A program made the position numbers and the translations under genes. Shown here piece after piece: positions 8,707 through 16,818 of a DNA stretch of 64,000 nucleotides. Location: NCBI GenBank assembly GCA_050951505.1, contig JBMNJE010000002.1:124001-188000 (forward strand), written 5' to 3'. Below the pieces are notes generated by a model. It did not search any database and was not told the DNA's origin. It was given only the letters and a program-made list of their open reading frames with translations. How positions within the stretch are numbered: the first letter of the stretch is position 1; each line of letters starts with the position of its first letter. Origin of the DNA: DUOA01 sp012839095. Lineage in GTDB: Bacteria > Bacillota > Clostridia > Caldicoprobacterales > DTU083.

Positions 8707-8734
8707 ACCGGCAGTTACTGCCGGTTTTCTTTTG
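8707..8734 (+). terminator. Rho-independent terminator of htpG
   Basis: Stem ACCGGCAG (8707-8714) / CTGCCGGT (8718-8725), three-base loop, then TTTCTTTT. Confidence 0.9.
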
Positions 8735-8839
8735 CCCGCTTAAGAAATATTGGAAAAGCAGGATAAGAATCGCTTCCATATGCAAATAATATAGTCATGA
8801 CCGATGGTCGATCTTTATTTGTTTGCATGGAGGATGGTT

Positions 8840-9082
8840 ATGGAGTTCTTGACAGCGTTTTCTCTTGCCGTGATTTGTGCAGCTGCCTGCCTGGTATACC
8901 GCTGGAAACGAAGGAAAAGATCAGGGTACATGGTGTTTCAAAAAAGAAAATTGTCCCATGTGAAGAGGCGCAGGCACTCTTTGCTGGATCGTGAAAGAGG
9001 AAAGATAATTCCTTTTCCATCTGGCTCATCCTCTGCCGGACAGGGCAGCGGGCAGCCTGATTCATGGCAAAGCAAAAAATAG
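8840..9082 (+). CDS. small single-pass membrane protein, unknown function
   Basis: 80 residues. Residues 2-18 are hydrophobic (EFLTAFSLAVICAAACLVY), followed at once by a basic stretch (RWKRRKR) that would stay in the cytoplasm, then a Ser/Gly/Gln-rich tail. GGAGG at 8829-8833 with 6-bp spacing selects ATG 8840 over in-frame ATGs at 8804 and 8834. I recognise no family. It could be chance coding, but the RBS, TM segment and position after the htpG terminator favour a real small protein. Confidence 0.45.
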   Translation: MEFLTAFSLAVICAAACLVYRWKRRKRSGYMVFQKRKLSHVKRRRHSLLDRERGKIIPFPSGSSSAGQGSGQPDSWQSKK

Positions 9083-9153
9083 ATAAGTGCTGCCGGGCAG
9101 GAAGTTATATCGAATTTCCGCCGGCTGCACTATAGATTTTGGCTGGTATTCCT

Positions 9154-9176
9154 GCCGCCTGTTAAAAACAGGCGGC
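9154..9176. terminator. hairpin over the stop codon of the HAD gene
   Basis: Perfect 10-bp stem GCCGCCTGTT / AACAGGCGGC with a 3-base loop. It lies between convergent genes and encloses the minus-strand stop codon (9162-9164). There is no clear T-tract on either side, so it may block exonucleases or slow polymerase rather than act as a classical terminator. Confidence 0.45.
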
Positions 9177-9944
9177 CAGATCTATCAGGCGATCTGCAAT
9201 AATATCGGGTTTGTACTGGGAATGCTGTACGTCTTCCGGCCCGGTCTCACCTGTAAGAACCAGAACGCTGGTTGCCCCGTGCCTGGCAGCAATGGCGATA
9301 TCCGTATAAAGCCTGTCGCCCACAAACACCAATTCTTCTCTTGAACAATTGAGATATTTGGTGATGTAATTCATAGTTTCAGCATAGGGTTTGCCCAGGT
9401 ACCTGGGCTTTACATCGGTGGACCGGGTTATGAAAGCGCACATGGCACCGCAATCGGGGATAGGACCGAATTCAGTGGGACAGTTGTTGTCCGGGTGGGT
9501 AGCCAGGAAAGGAACATTATTTCGAATCAATGTACAGGCTTTACTAAGTTTTTCATAGGTGAGAGTTGTATCAAAGCCTACCACCACCGCGTCCGGATCT
9601 TTATCCGTCAGCCGGATTCCGTTGTCTGAAAAATCCTTTTCCAGGGCCGGTGTACCCAGTAAATATACCTTCGGGTTCTGCCAGGTGCTTTTAATGTAAT
9701 CAATGGTGACCATTCCGGAGGTGAGGAGCTGATCTTCACTGATATGGCAGTTCATGCCGGCCAGCTTTTCCAGATATGTTTCCCGATTCCTGGAAGAGTT
9801 GTTTGTAAAGAAGATAAAGTCCTTGCCGGCTTCCTTTACCTTCTCCAAAAATTCCAGCGATCCTTCCAGCAGCTGATTCCCCAGATAGAAAGTGCCGTCC
9901 ATATCCAGGACAAAATACCTTATGTTCGGCTGAAGTTTCCTCAT
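9162..9944 (-). CDS. HAD-superfamily IIA phosphatase (NagD-like)
   Basis: 260-residue cytoplasmic phosphatase. HAD motif I is DMDGT (with D14 as nucleophile), motif II FFTNNSS, motif III lysine in YLGKPYAE, and motif IV GDRLYTDIAIA. A C2-type cap lies between motifs II and III, as in NagD and p-nitrophenyl phosphatases. The substrate is probably a nucleotide or sugar phosphate and is not assignable from sequence. AGGAGG sits 10 bp ahead of the ATG on the minus strand. It stands alone, convergent with the small membrane-protein gene and divergent from the structured region upstream of the GH38 operon. Confidence 0.93.
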   Translation of the reverse strand: MRKLQPNIRYFVLDMDGTFYLGNQLLEGSLEFLEKVKEAGKDFIFFTNNSSRNRETYLEKLAGMNCHISEDQLLTSGMVTIDYIKSTWQNPKVYLLGTPALEKDFSDNGIRLTDKDPDAVVVGFDTTLTYEKLSKACTLIRNNVPFLATHPDNNCPTEFGPIPDCGAMCAFITRSTDVKPRYLGKPYAETMNYITKYLNCSREELVFVGDRLYTDIAIAARHGATSVLVLTGETGPEDVQHSQYKPDIIADRLIDLAACF

Positions 9945-10023
9945 TTATCGACATCCTCCTGTAATTGTTTGAAAAATGTGATATTTTTTGTTTCATTCTT
10001 GTTTCATACATTTCCATATGTTT

Positions 10024-10350
10024 ATATATTTAATGTAGCAGCTACATTGGAAAAGGTACCCTGCGATCTACGCAATATAACTTACAATGAATCAAGTTTA
10101 CCAGTAATATTCAAAGCTTGTCAATTAAAACAGCCGGACATTAATGTCCACAGCTATGGAAAGGCGTGATTCCCTTGGGCAATTCGGGAATGGAGAACAA
10201 CTCAATATGCCGTGCACGCATTAAGAGAACCTCAGACAATAATGAATGATAAGGCCGGCCTTTTTCCATAGAGAGCCCGGGTGCAGTTGCCTCGGGCTCT
10301 TACTGTGACTTTTCTCAGAACCATTGCTCTTCAGAGGAAGGATTTTTTTT
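10024..10350 (+). ncRNA. putative structured RNA / attenuated leader of the GH38-GH51 operon
   Basis: This 468-bp gap (9945-10412) holds no convincing ORF but many inverted repeats. They are AATGTAGC/GCTACATT around one base (10032-10048); TGCG-ATCTA-CGCA (10062-10074); GGACATTAATGTCC nested in AGC...GCT (10133-10155); ATTCCC...GGGAAT (about 10169-10191); AGAGCCCG/CGGGCTCT (10272-10279/10293-10300); and a T8-tailed hairpin at 10321-10350. GGAAAAGG (10049-10056) can pair with CCTTTTTCC (10259-10267), closing a ~219-nt domain. A TATATT -10 candidate lies at 10024. I do not recognise a known riboswitch, T-box, 6S, tmRNA or RNase P core. It is either a leader with termination control or a free small RNA. 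Confidence 0.45.
10321..10350 (+). terminator. intrinsic terminator/attenuator ahead of the mutarotase-like gene
   Basis: Imperfect stem CC-TT-CTC / GAG-AA-GG around a TTCA loop, followed by eight T residues (10343-10350), 62 bp before the next start codon. In this position it would stop transcripts that start further upstream. Confidence 0.6.
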
Positions 10351-10412
10351 ATTTAAAAAGAATATATTAAGGGGAAGAGAAAATATGGTGTAAATTCAAG
10401 GAGGTTCCAATT

Positions 10413-11348
10413 ATGCCTGAAATCAGAATAAAGGAAATAGAATACGGGAGTTTTGGAAAGTGTGTTGAAATTTCCAATGGAAATGCGGATATTGTGGTAA
10501 CGGTGGATGTGGGGCCGAGAATAATCCGCTTTGGACTCACCGGCAGAGAAAATGAATTCTGCGATGACGGAAGCTTCAGCGTACCGGTGGGAAATGAGGA
10601 ATGGCACATTTTAGGGGGCCACCGTCTGTGGCACAGCCCCGAGGCTATGCCCCGGTCATACAGCCCTGACAACAAGCCCGTCCACTATGAGAAAATAGAA
10701 AATGGTATCCGGGTTACACAGGAAACGGAGCCATGGGTCCAGATCAAAAAGCAAATGGACATAACCATGGCAGGTTGCTGCAACAAGGTACAGATAATTC
10801 ACAGGCTGACCAATGAAAATGCCTGGCCTATAGAAGTGTCGGCCTGGGCTATTACGGTAATGGCTGCAGGCGGCCTGCAGGTTGTGCCTCAGCCCTCCCG
10901 GGATACGGGACTGCTGGCCAACCGGCTGCTTTCACTCTGGCCCTACACCAAAATGAATGACCACAGGGTATATTGGGGTGATCGGTACATAACGCTTAAG
11001 CAGGATCCTGATACTGATACTCCCTTTAAGTTTGGAATCCCAAATGAAGGCGGATGGGCAGCTTATTTCAATCACGGAAATCTGTTTATCAAGCGGTTCC
11101 GTCACGTAATGGGTGCAGTGTACCCGGATTACGGCGTATCCTACGAAACCTACACCAACGACTATATGATGGAAATGGAAAGCCTGTCTCCCTTAACCAG
11201 GCTGGAACCCGGAGATACAATAAATCATCTGGAGGAATGGGAGCTGATTGAGAATGTATCCAGGCCGGCAGCTGACAATGAAGAAGATATTCAGAAGGTT
11301 GTAAAATGCTGTATTGAAGGCTGCGGCGGATGCAGACAGGAGGAATAA
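10413..11348 (+). CDS. galactose-mutarotase-fold protein (DUF4380-like), unknown function
   Basis: 311-residue beta-rich protein resembling uncharacterised aldose-1-epimerase-superfamily members. Notable motifs are TVDVGPRIIRFGL, GGHRLWHSPE (near 67-77) and the later GGWAAYF. Such proteins may bind carbohydrates or open sugar rings; no catalytic assignment is safe. AGGAGG lies 8 bp before the ATG. The stop codon is followed after 2 bp by the TTG of the alpha-mannosidase, whose SD lies inside this gene, so the two are almost certainly translationally coupled. The C-terminal tail is Cys-rich (CCIEGCGGCRQ). Confidence 0.75.
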   Translation: MPEIRIKEIEYGSFGKCVEISNGNADIVVTVDVGPRIIRFGLTGRENEFCDDGSFSVPVGNEEWHILGGHRLWHSPEAMPRSYSPDNKPVHYEKIENGIRVTQETEPWVQIKKQMDITMAGCCNKVQIIHRLTNENAWPIEVSAWAITVMAAGGLQVVPQPSRDTGLLANRLLSLWPYTKMNDHRVYWGDRYITLKQDPDTDTPFKFGIPNEGGWAAYFNHGNLFIKRFRHVMGAVYPDYGVSYETYTNDYMMEMESLSPLTRLEPGDTINHLEEWELIENVSRPAADNEEDIQKVVKCCIEGCGGCRQEE

Positions 11349-11350
11349 TT

Positions 11351-14170
11351 TTGATTGATATTAATAAGCTGAAACAGATGGAGAAAGAGGCTGTCAGCTA
11401 TTGGTCCAAAAGGATTCTGGCACAACTGCGGTATGCCGTTGAGCTGAATCAGACCCTGGATGGCAAATACGACAAAGTTCTTAACAATATCATTGAATTT
11501 CTAGCGGCCGCAGCTGAAGAAGACGGTGTCATTGCCGCCGCTGCAGCGAGGGATGCAGAACAAATGCTGCAGCCTCTGTCAAAGGAAGCAAAGAAGTATC
11601 AGATGATTTGCGCTGCCCACGCTCACATCGACATGAACTGGATGTGGCGCTGGGAGGAAACCGTGGCAATTGTCCTGGACACCTTCCGAACCATACTCAG
11701 CCTGATGGATGAATATGACGAATTCACCTTTTCCCAGTCCCAGGCCTCCGTGTACCGGATTGTGGAAGAGCACGATCCCGCCATGCTGGAGGAGATTAAG
11801 AAGAGAATCAGGGAAGGACGCTGGGAAGTTACGGCCGCTACCTGGGTGGAGGCTGACAAGAACCTTTCCGGCGGCGAAAGTCAGGCACGGCATCTCCTCT
11901 ATACCAGGCGCATCCTGTCTGAGATGCTGGATCTTAATCCGGACAGCCTGAATCTGGATTTCGAGCCGGATACCTTCGGACACAGTGTCAATGTTCCTGA
12001 AATCTTAAGCAAGGGCGGAATAAAATATTACTATCATTGCCGGGGCTACGACGGATATCAGCTCTACAAATGGAAGGCTCCGTCCCGCAAATCCATAATT
12101 GTATATCGGGAACCATTATGGTACCTGGGAGCAATTGAACCATCCATGGCATATTATGTGCCTCAGTTCTGCAGCAGCCACAATCTACCTGCCATGCTGA
12201 AGGTGTATGGTGTGGGCAATCATGGGGGAGGCCCCACCAGAAGGGATATTGAACGAATAATCGACATGTCTGCATGGCCGGTCTTTCCGAATATAAAATT
12301 CGGAACCTATGGTGAGTTCTTTAAGCTTACCGAGGCAATTGAGGATCAGCTTCCCGTCGTTACAGGAGAGCTGAACTTTGTCTTTACCGGCTGCTATACC
12401 AGCCAGTCCCGGATCAAAAAGGGCAACAGCGTATTACAAAACCGCCTGCATGAATCGGAGGCATATGCTTCCATGGCGGCCATGTCTGTGGGCACGGCTT
12501 ACGCCCATAAACAATTTGTAAAGGCCTGGGAAAAGGTTTTGTTCAATCAGTTCCATGATATTGTGCCCGGCTCATGTACGGTTGATACCAGGGAGCATGC
12601 CATGGCCTTATACCAACAGGCGGCAGGTCTGGCCAATACGGAGGCCAAACGGGCACTTCGCAGCATTGCATCCCATATTGACACCTCAAAATGGATTTCC
12701 GGGAATGAATCAGTCAGGGAATCCGTATCGGAAGGTGCCGGTGTTGGGTTTGGTGCTGAGGATTATCAGATACCTCAGGCGGAAAGAGGAAGGGGACGGA
12801 ACCGGGTCTACCATTTCTTTAACTCAGCCTTGTATCCCAGGCAGGAAGTTGTTGAGATCACGGTATGGGACTGGAATGGGGATAAAGACAGCATTCAGTT
12901 TGTTGATGCAGAGGGTAAGCCTATTCCTTTCCAGCTTTTATCCGATAAGGACAGCTCTTACTGGGGGCATCAGTATTTTAAGGCTCTACTGTTTGTAAAG
13001 GTACCCGCCGGAGGCTATACCACCTGCATTCTGGCGGAGAAGAAGCTGGAGAAGATTTCCCTTGGCTTCCCGCTGGATGCGAGAGTGGAAAGGCCGGCCA
13101 GGCCGGTGTTGGAAAACAAGCATCTGAAGGCGGCTTTTGATCCCCGGACAGGCGCCATAGTCTCCCTGGTGGATAAGGGCAATGGTCAGGAAATTGTGGA
13201 TCCCGGCAGGCCCTCCGCTGTTTTTCGCTTTATTGAAGAGGATGACAGCCGGGGGATGACCTCCTGGGTGGTTGGAAACTACCGCAAAGTAATTAATATC
13301 AATGATGCCGGTGTCACCTTTACGGAAGTCAGAAACGAAGAAGGGCTTCTAAGGCAATCCATCCGCTACGAAGTGAAGTTTTCAAAGTCCACCCTCCGGG
13401 TTCATGTTTACCTGGATCAGGACAGCACCTGCCTGGGCTTTGATATAGAATGTGATTTCAGGGAACTGGGCGAAAAAGGCAAGGGAATTCCTCAATTGGG
13501 ATTTTACCTGCCGCTGGGATATGAATGCCGCGCTTACCGTTATGATGTTCCATCCGGTACCATAGAACGCAGGCCCATGGATATGGATGTCCCGGCCATC
13601 AGCTGGGCAGCGGCACTGCCCAGGGATACCGGCCGCAAGGCCCTGACCCTGATATGCGGAAGTAAAAATGGCTTCCGGGGCGTGGATAATTCCCTCAGCC
13701 TCAGCTTGATTCGGGCTTCCATTGATCCGGATCCCTATCCGGAGGTAGGGCTTCATCAGTTTTCCTTCCATCTTTCCCTGCCCAATGCAACTTCCAACCG
13801 CGAGTTCATAGAAGAAGCCTATAGCTGTTGTCATCCTATACAGGTGCTTTCCGGGATACCGTCCAAAGGAGAGCTTCTTCCTGCCGGCAGTTTCATGACC
13901 TTGGAGGAAGGCAGCATTGCAGTTCAGGCAATAAAGAAGCCGGAGGAAGGCAGTAAGACTGACAGCCTTATTATTAGAGGCTATGAGACCGAGGGCAGAA
14001 GGACCAATGCCAAAATATGGTTCTGCAGAAACATTGCCTCGGCCTGCTATGTGGATATCCATGAAAGACCTGTGGAAAGTGAATTGGCTGTAAAAACAGG
14101 CGGTCACAATGTTTCCTTCGGCGTAGAGCCCCATGAGGTGTTTACGCTGAAAGTAGAGTTTGCAAAATAA
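11351..14170 (+). CDS. GH38 alpha-mannosidase
   Basis: 939-residue retaining, zinc-dependent alpha-mannosidase. The catalytic domain shows the metal-binding HAHID (H92, D94), the nucleophile Asp in EPDTFGHS (D207), and NQFHDIVPGS, another GH38 hallmark. All-beta C-terminal domains complete the fold. TTG 11351 is the likely start: AGGAGGA at 11338-11344 with 6-bp spacing. An in-frame ATG at 11330 would overlap that SD and the previous gene. No signal peptide, so it probably acts on imported manno-oligosaccharides or N-glycan fragments. It lies in an operon between the mutarotase-fold gene and a GH51 gene. Confidence 0.95.
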   Translation: MIDINKLKQMEKEAVSYWSKRILAQLRYAVELNQTLDGKYDKVLNNIIEFLAAAAEEDGVIAAAAARDAEQMLQPLSKEAKKYQMICAAHAHIDMNWMWRWEETVAIVLDTFRTILSLMDEYDEFTFSQSQASVYRIVEEHDPAMLEEIKKRIREGRWEVTAATWVEADKNLSGGESQARHLLYTRRILSEMLDLNPDSLNLDFEPDTFGHSVNVPEILSKGGIKYYYHCRGYDGYQLYKWKAPSRKSIIVYREPLWYLGAIEPSMAYYVPQFCSSHNLPAMLKVYGVGNHGGGPTRRDIERIIDMSAWPVFPNIKFGTYGEFFKLTEAIEDQLPVVTGELNFVFTGCYTSQSRIKKGNSVLQNRLHESEAYASMAAMSVGTAYAHKQFVKAWEKVLFNQFHDIVPGSCTVDTREHAMALYQQAAGLANTEAKRALRSIASHIDTSKWISGNESVRESVSEGAGVGFGAEDYQIPQAERGRGRNRVYHFFNSALYPRQEVVEITVWDWNGDKDSIQFVDAEGKPIPFQLLSDKDSSYWGHQYFKALLFVKVPAGGYTTCILAEKKLEKISLGFPLDARVERPARPVLENKHLKAAFDPRTGAIVSLVDKGNGQEIVDPGRPSAVFRFIEEDDSRGMTSWVVGNYRKVININDAGVTFTEVRNEEGLLRQSIRYEVKFSKSTLRVHVYLDQDSTCLGFDIECDFRELGEKGKGIPQLGFYLPLGYECRAYRYDVPSGTIERRPMDMDVPAISWAAALPRDTGRKALTLICGSKNGFRGVDNSLSLSLIRASIDPDPYPEVGLHQFSFHLSLPNATSNREFIEEAYSCCHPIQVLSGIPSKGELLPAGSFMTLEEGSIAVQAIKKPEEGSKTDSLIIRGYETEGRRTNAKIWFCRNIASACYVDIHERPVESELAVKTGGHNVSFGVEPHEVFTLKVEFAK

Positions 14171-14273
14171 GCTGCCTTCATCGTTTTCAGCCGGATTGGG
14201 AATCTGCGATACACAACCCCTGCAGCTTGCCAAAATTATGGTCTGCAGGGATTATATAAACGGGGGCGATAAA

Positions 14274-15788
14274 GTGAAGAAAGCAGAAATTGTAATTCAC
14301 AGGGATTTTCAGATTGGCAGGATAGACCGGCGCATATATGGCTCCTTCGTTGAACATCTGGGCAGGGCTGTTTATCAGGGCATTTATCAACCGGGGCACC
14401 CTGAGGCAGATGAAGAGGGTTTCCGGAAGGATACCCTGGAACTGGTAAGGGAACTAAAGGTGCCCATCATCAGGTATCCGGGGGGCAACTTTGTCTCCGG
14501 ATACAATTGGGAGGATGGTATAGGGCCCCGGGAGCAAAGGCCCAGGAGGCTGGAGCTGGCATGGAGAACAATTGAAACCAATCATGTAGGGGTAAACGAA
14601 TTTGCTTCCTGGGCGAAGAAGGCAGATTCTGAGGTCATGATGGCGGTCAACCTGGGTACTAAGGGTGTGGATTCTGCCAGATATCTGGTGGAATACTGCA
14701 ACCATGAAAAAGGGAGTTACTGGAGCGACCTGAGAAGAAGTCATGGGTATGAAGAGCCTCATAATATAAAAGTCTGGTGTCTGGGAAATGAGATGGACGG
14801 ACCCTGGCAGATCGGGCACAAAACCGCTGATGAGTACGGCAGGCTGGCCTGCGAGACAGCAAAGGCAATGAAGTGGGTGGATCCAGGTATTGAACTGGTA
14901 GTATGCGGCAGTTCAGGCAGCGGAATGCCGACTTTCGGTGACTGGGAGGCAACGGTGCTTGAACATACATATGAGCATGTCGATTACATATCCCTGCATA
15001 CCTATTACGGAAACCGGGACGGAGATACTCCCGATTACCTGGCCAGCAGCCTGAATATGGACAACTTCATCAGGTCTGTTGCTTCCATATGTGATTATGT
15101 CAAAGCAAAGAAGAGAAGCAGGAAAACTCTTTACCTGTCCTTCGATGAGTGGAATGTATGGTATCATTCCAATGATGACGATCGCAGGATCCAGCCCTGG
15201 TCAATTGCACCTCACCAATTGGAGGATATCTACAACTTTGAGGATGCCCTTTTGGTTGGAAGCATGCTGATAACACTTCTGAAAAATGCTGACCGTGTCA
15301 GGATTGCATGTATGGCCCAGCTTGTAAATGTTATTGCACCGATTATGACAAGCGGAAAGGGTGGTGCATGGCGGCAGACCATTTTCTACCCCTATCGGGA
15401 TGTCTCGACTTATGGCAATGGAGTAGTACTGAGTCCCGTGATAAAAAGCCCTTGTTATGATACAAAGTCTTATAATGAAGTTCCTTACCTGGATTCAATT
15501 GCTGTACTGAATGAAGAGGAGAATGAATTGATTTTCTTTGCCGTAAACAGGGATCTGGAGGAGGAAATGCTGATGGAGGCTGACCTGAGAGCCTTTACCG
15601 GTTTAAGTCTTGTCAGCCATACAGTTTTGGAAAATGATGACCTGAAGGCAGTAAATTCAGAGGAGAACCCATATAATGTCCTACCCCACGATAACGGGAA
15701 AGCTGCAGTTGAGGAAGGCAGATTGAAAGCATTGCTGCCAAAGGCATCATGGAATGTCATAAGGCTGAAAATAGGAAACAAGGAATAA
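14274..15788 (+). CDS. abfA: GH51 alpha-L-arabinofuranosidase
   Basis: 504-residue cytoplasmic enzyme cleaving alpha-L-arabinofuranosyl side chains from arabinoxylan or arabinan oligosaccharides. Hallmarks are RIYGSFVEHLGRAVYQGIY at the N-terminus, RYPGGNFVSGYNWEDGIGP, the acid/base Glu in WCLGNEMDGPW (E173) and the nucleophile Glu in SFDEWNVWY (E292), with a C-terminal beta domain. GTG 14274 after GGGGGCG is chosen; an open frame extends to 14160 but that extension looks non-family. Last gene of the GH38 operon, 103 bp after it, closed by a terminator. Confidence 0.95.
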   Translation: MKKAEIVIHRDFQIGRIDRRIYGSFVEHLGRAVYQGIYQPGHPEADEEGFRKDTLELVRELKVPIIRYPGGNFVSGYNWEDGIGPREQRPRRLELAWRTIETNHVGVNEFASWAKKADSEVMMAVNLGTKGVDSARYLVEYCNHEKGSYWSDLRRSHGYEEPHNIKVWCLGNEMDGPWQIGHKTADEYGRLACETAKAMKWVDPGIELVVCGSSGSGMPTFGDWEATVLEHTYEHVDYISLHTYYGNRDGDTPDYLASSLNMDNFIRSVASICDYVKAKKRSRKTLYLSFDEWNVWYHSNDDDRRIQPWSIAPHQLEDIYNFEDALLVGSMLITLLKNADRVRIACMAQLVNVIAPIMTSGKGGAWRQTIFYPYRDVSTYGNGVVLSPVIKSPCYDTKSYNEVPYLDSIAVLNEEENELIFFAVNRDLEEEMLMEADLRAFTGLSLVSHTVLENDDLKAVNSEENPYNVLPHDNGKAAVEEGRLKALLPKASWNVIRLKIGNKE

Positions 15789-15807
15789 AATAAGATAAGA
15801 GAAAAAT

Positions 15808-15840
15808 AAAAGAGCCTCGGCAAGTTTATGAGGCTCTTTT
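15808..15840 (+). terminator. Rho-independent terminator of the GH38-GH51 operon
   Basis: Stem AGAGCCTC (15811-15818) / GAGGCTCT (15830-15837), preceded by A-rich and followed by T-rich sequence. The A-run before it could let it work in both directions. The 220 bp that follow hold no gene I can support. Confidence 0.88.
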
Positions 15841-16034
15841 ATGTAAGGGGTTTGGGGGTTTGGGTAACTTACACTATTATGATAACCAGCATTATAAAAA
15901 ATAAACGTCCTTTCAAGAAAAATTTTAATGGTTTTTGCGATCATTTTAAAGTGACTGCTGCCATAAGGAAATTAGGGATGAAACATCAAAATCGCACTTA
16001 TGTGCCTGACCGGTAATCAGTTTAATTATAGGTA

Positions 16035-16055
16035 AGCCGGCTTTGCAGAGCCGGC
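16035..16055 (-). terminator. weak hairpin terminator candidate
   Basis: GCCGGCT...AGAGCCGGC-type stem immediately downstream of the 97-residue minus-strand gene. The T-tract is poor. Confidence 0.4.
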
Positions 16056-16060
16056 AGGAA

Positions 16061-16354
16061 TTATGCCATTACTTCCACTTTACCGCCAACACTGGTGATG
16101 GCGTTTTGAATATCTGCCAATGACAAGGTTTTCCCATCATTGTCGATGAGTCCTGCAAGTAATGGTATGCGGATTATTATACAAATACCGCTGGGTGATG
16201 AAATTTCTATAAGGTTGAGAAGATTAATTTCAGCACCGGCAGGGATAAAAATTCTGAGTATGGTGCCCGGTTGTTGTTTGCAGCGATCTTTGTCCCTGTC
16301 AGGTTTTCTTTCTGTCAATGTGGGAAGTACCTGGTTGTCGTTCTCATAGCTCAT
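16061..16354 (-). CDS. small protein of unknown function
   Basis: 97 residues starting MSYENDNQVLPTLTER. A basic N-terminal third is followed by a hydrophobic, beta-strand-like core (ILRIFIPAGAEINLLNLIEI, IIIRIPLLAGLID) and a C-terminal SVGGKVEVMA. GGAGGTG with 9-bp spacing sets the ATG; longer in-frame starts lack an RBS. I recognise no family; the pattern suggests a small beta-rich, possibly surface- or spore-associated protein, but that is a guess. The next minus-strand small gene ends about 100 bp upstream. Confidence 0.55.
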   Translation of the reverse strand: MSYENDNQVLPTLTERKPDRDKDRCKQQPGTILRIFIPAGAEINLLNLIEISSPSGICIIIRIPLLAGLIDNDGKTLSLADIQNAITSVGGKVEVMA

Positions 16355-16452
16355 ATAAGAAAACACCTCCATACAATTCATAGTATATCTTATGCCATAT
16401 AGGAGGAGTTGTGATATTGCCATATATAATAAATCTGACAACGCAGCTTTGC

Positions 16453-16722
16453 TCAATCGTCCAGCAATTCAATTTCCAGGGTGTCAAAGGATATTAATTC
16501 TATAAAGTTATCCTGATTCAGAACAGCTCTTCTGTATTTTTCAAACTCTCTTTCATTTTTAGGCAGCCACATGGGCCTTTGCAGATCGAACTCAGAACAG
16601 ATTTTCAGAATGCATTCCTGAAGCCTTTCTTCATCAGTCAATCCCTGCTCATTGCTTTCTGCGACTGTATCCGCGATAATTCTGTTGTTTTTGCGAAGTA
16701 TGCCCCATATACGATACATCAT
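16453..16722 (-). CDS. conserved small protein, unknown function
   Basis: About 89 residues (MMYRIWGILRKNNRII...). Charged, with a central ICSEFDLQRPMWLPKNEREFE segment and a C-terminal DNFIELISFDTLEIELLDD. It resembles a short uncharacterised protein I recall from many Clostridia (start MYRIW, core RPIWLPKN, end FDxLEIE). No motif gives a function. The start is one of two adjacent ATGs after AGGTGAG; the exact codon is uncertain. Divergent from the YihY-type gene. Confidence 0.7.
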   Translation of the reverse strand: MMYRIWGILRKNNRIIADTVAESNEQGLTDEERLQECILKICSEFDLQRPMWLPKNEREFEKYRRAVLNQDNFIELISFDTLEIELLDD

Positions 16723-16818
16723 CTCACCTTTTTGTTTTAGTAATAGTACCATTATAGCAAAAAAGGGGCATATTAAACATGGGTAAATCAGCCTGAAAGC
16801 AAGGGAGATTTCATTATT

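Noticed and set aside
8797..8994. Alternative frame of 65 codons over the small membrane-protein gene
   Set aside because: No SD and no hydrophobic pattern; the frame starting at 8840 has both.
10049..10267. 6S RNA or T-box identity for the structured region
   Set aside because: A closing stem is possible, but no 6S central-bubble sequence and no T-box or specifier-loop motif could be found, and no aminoacyl-tRNA synthetase follows.
15847..15864. G-rich stretch GGGG-TTT-GGGGG-TTT-GGG as a G-quadruplex
   Set aside because: Only three G-tracts are present, so a stable intramolecular quadruplex is not supported.
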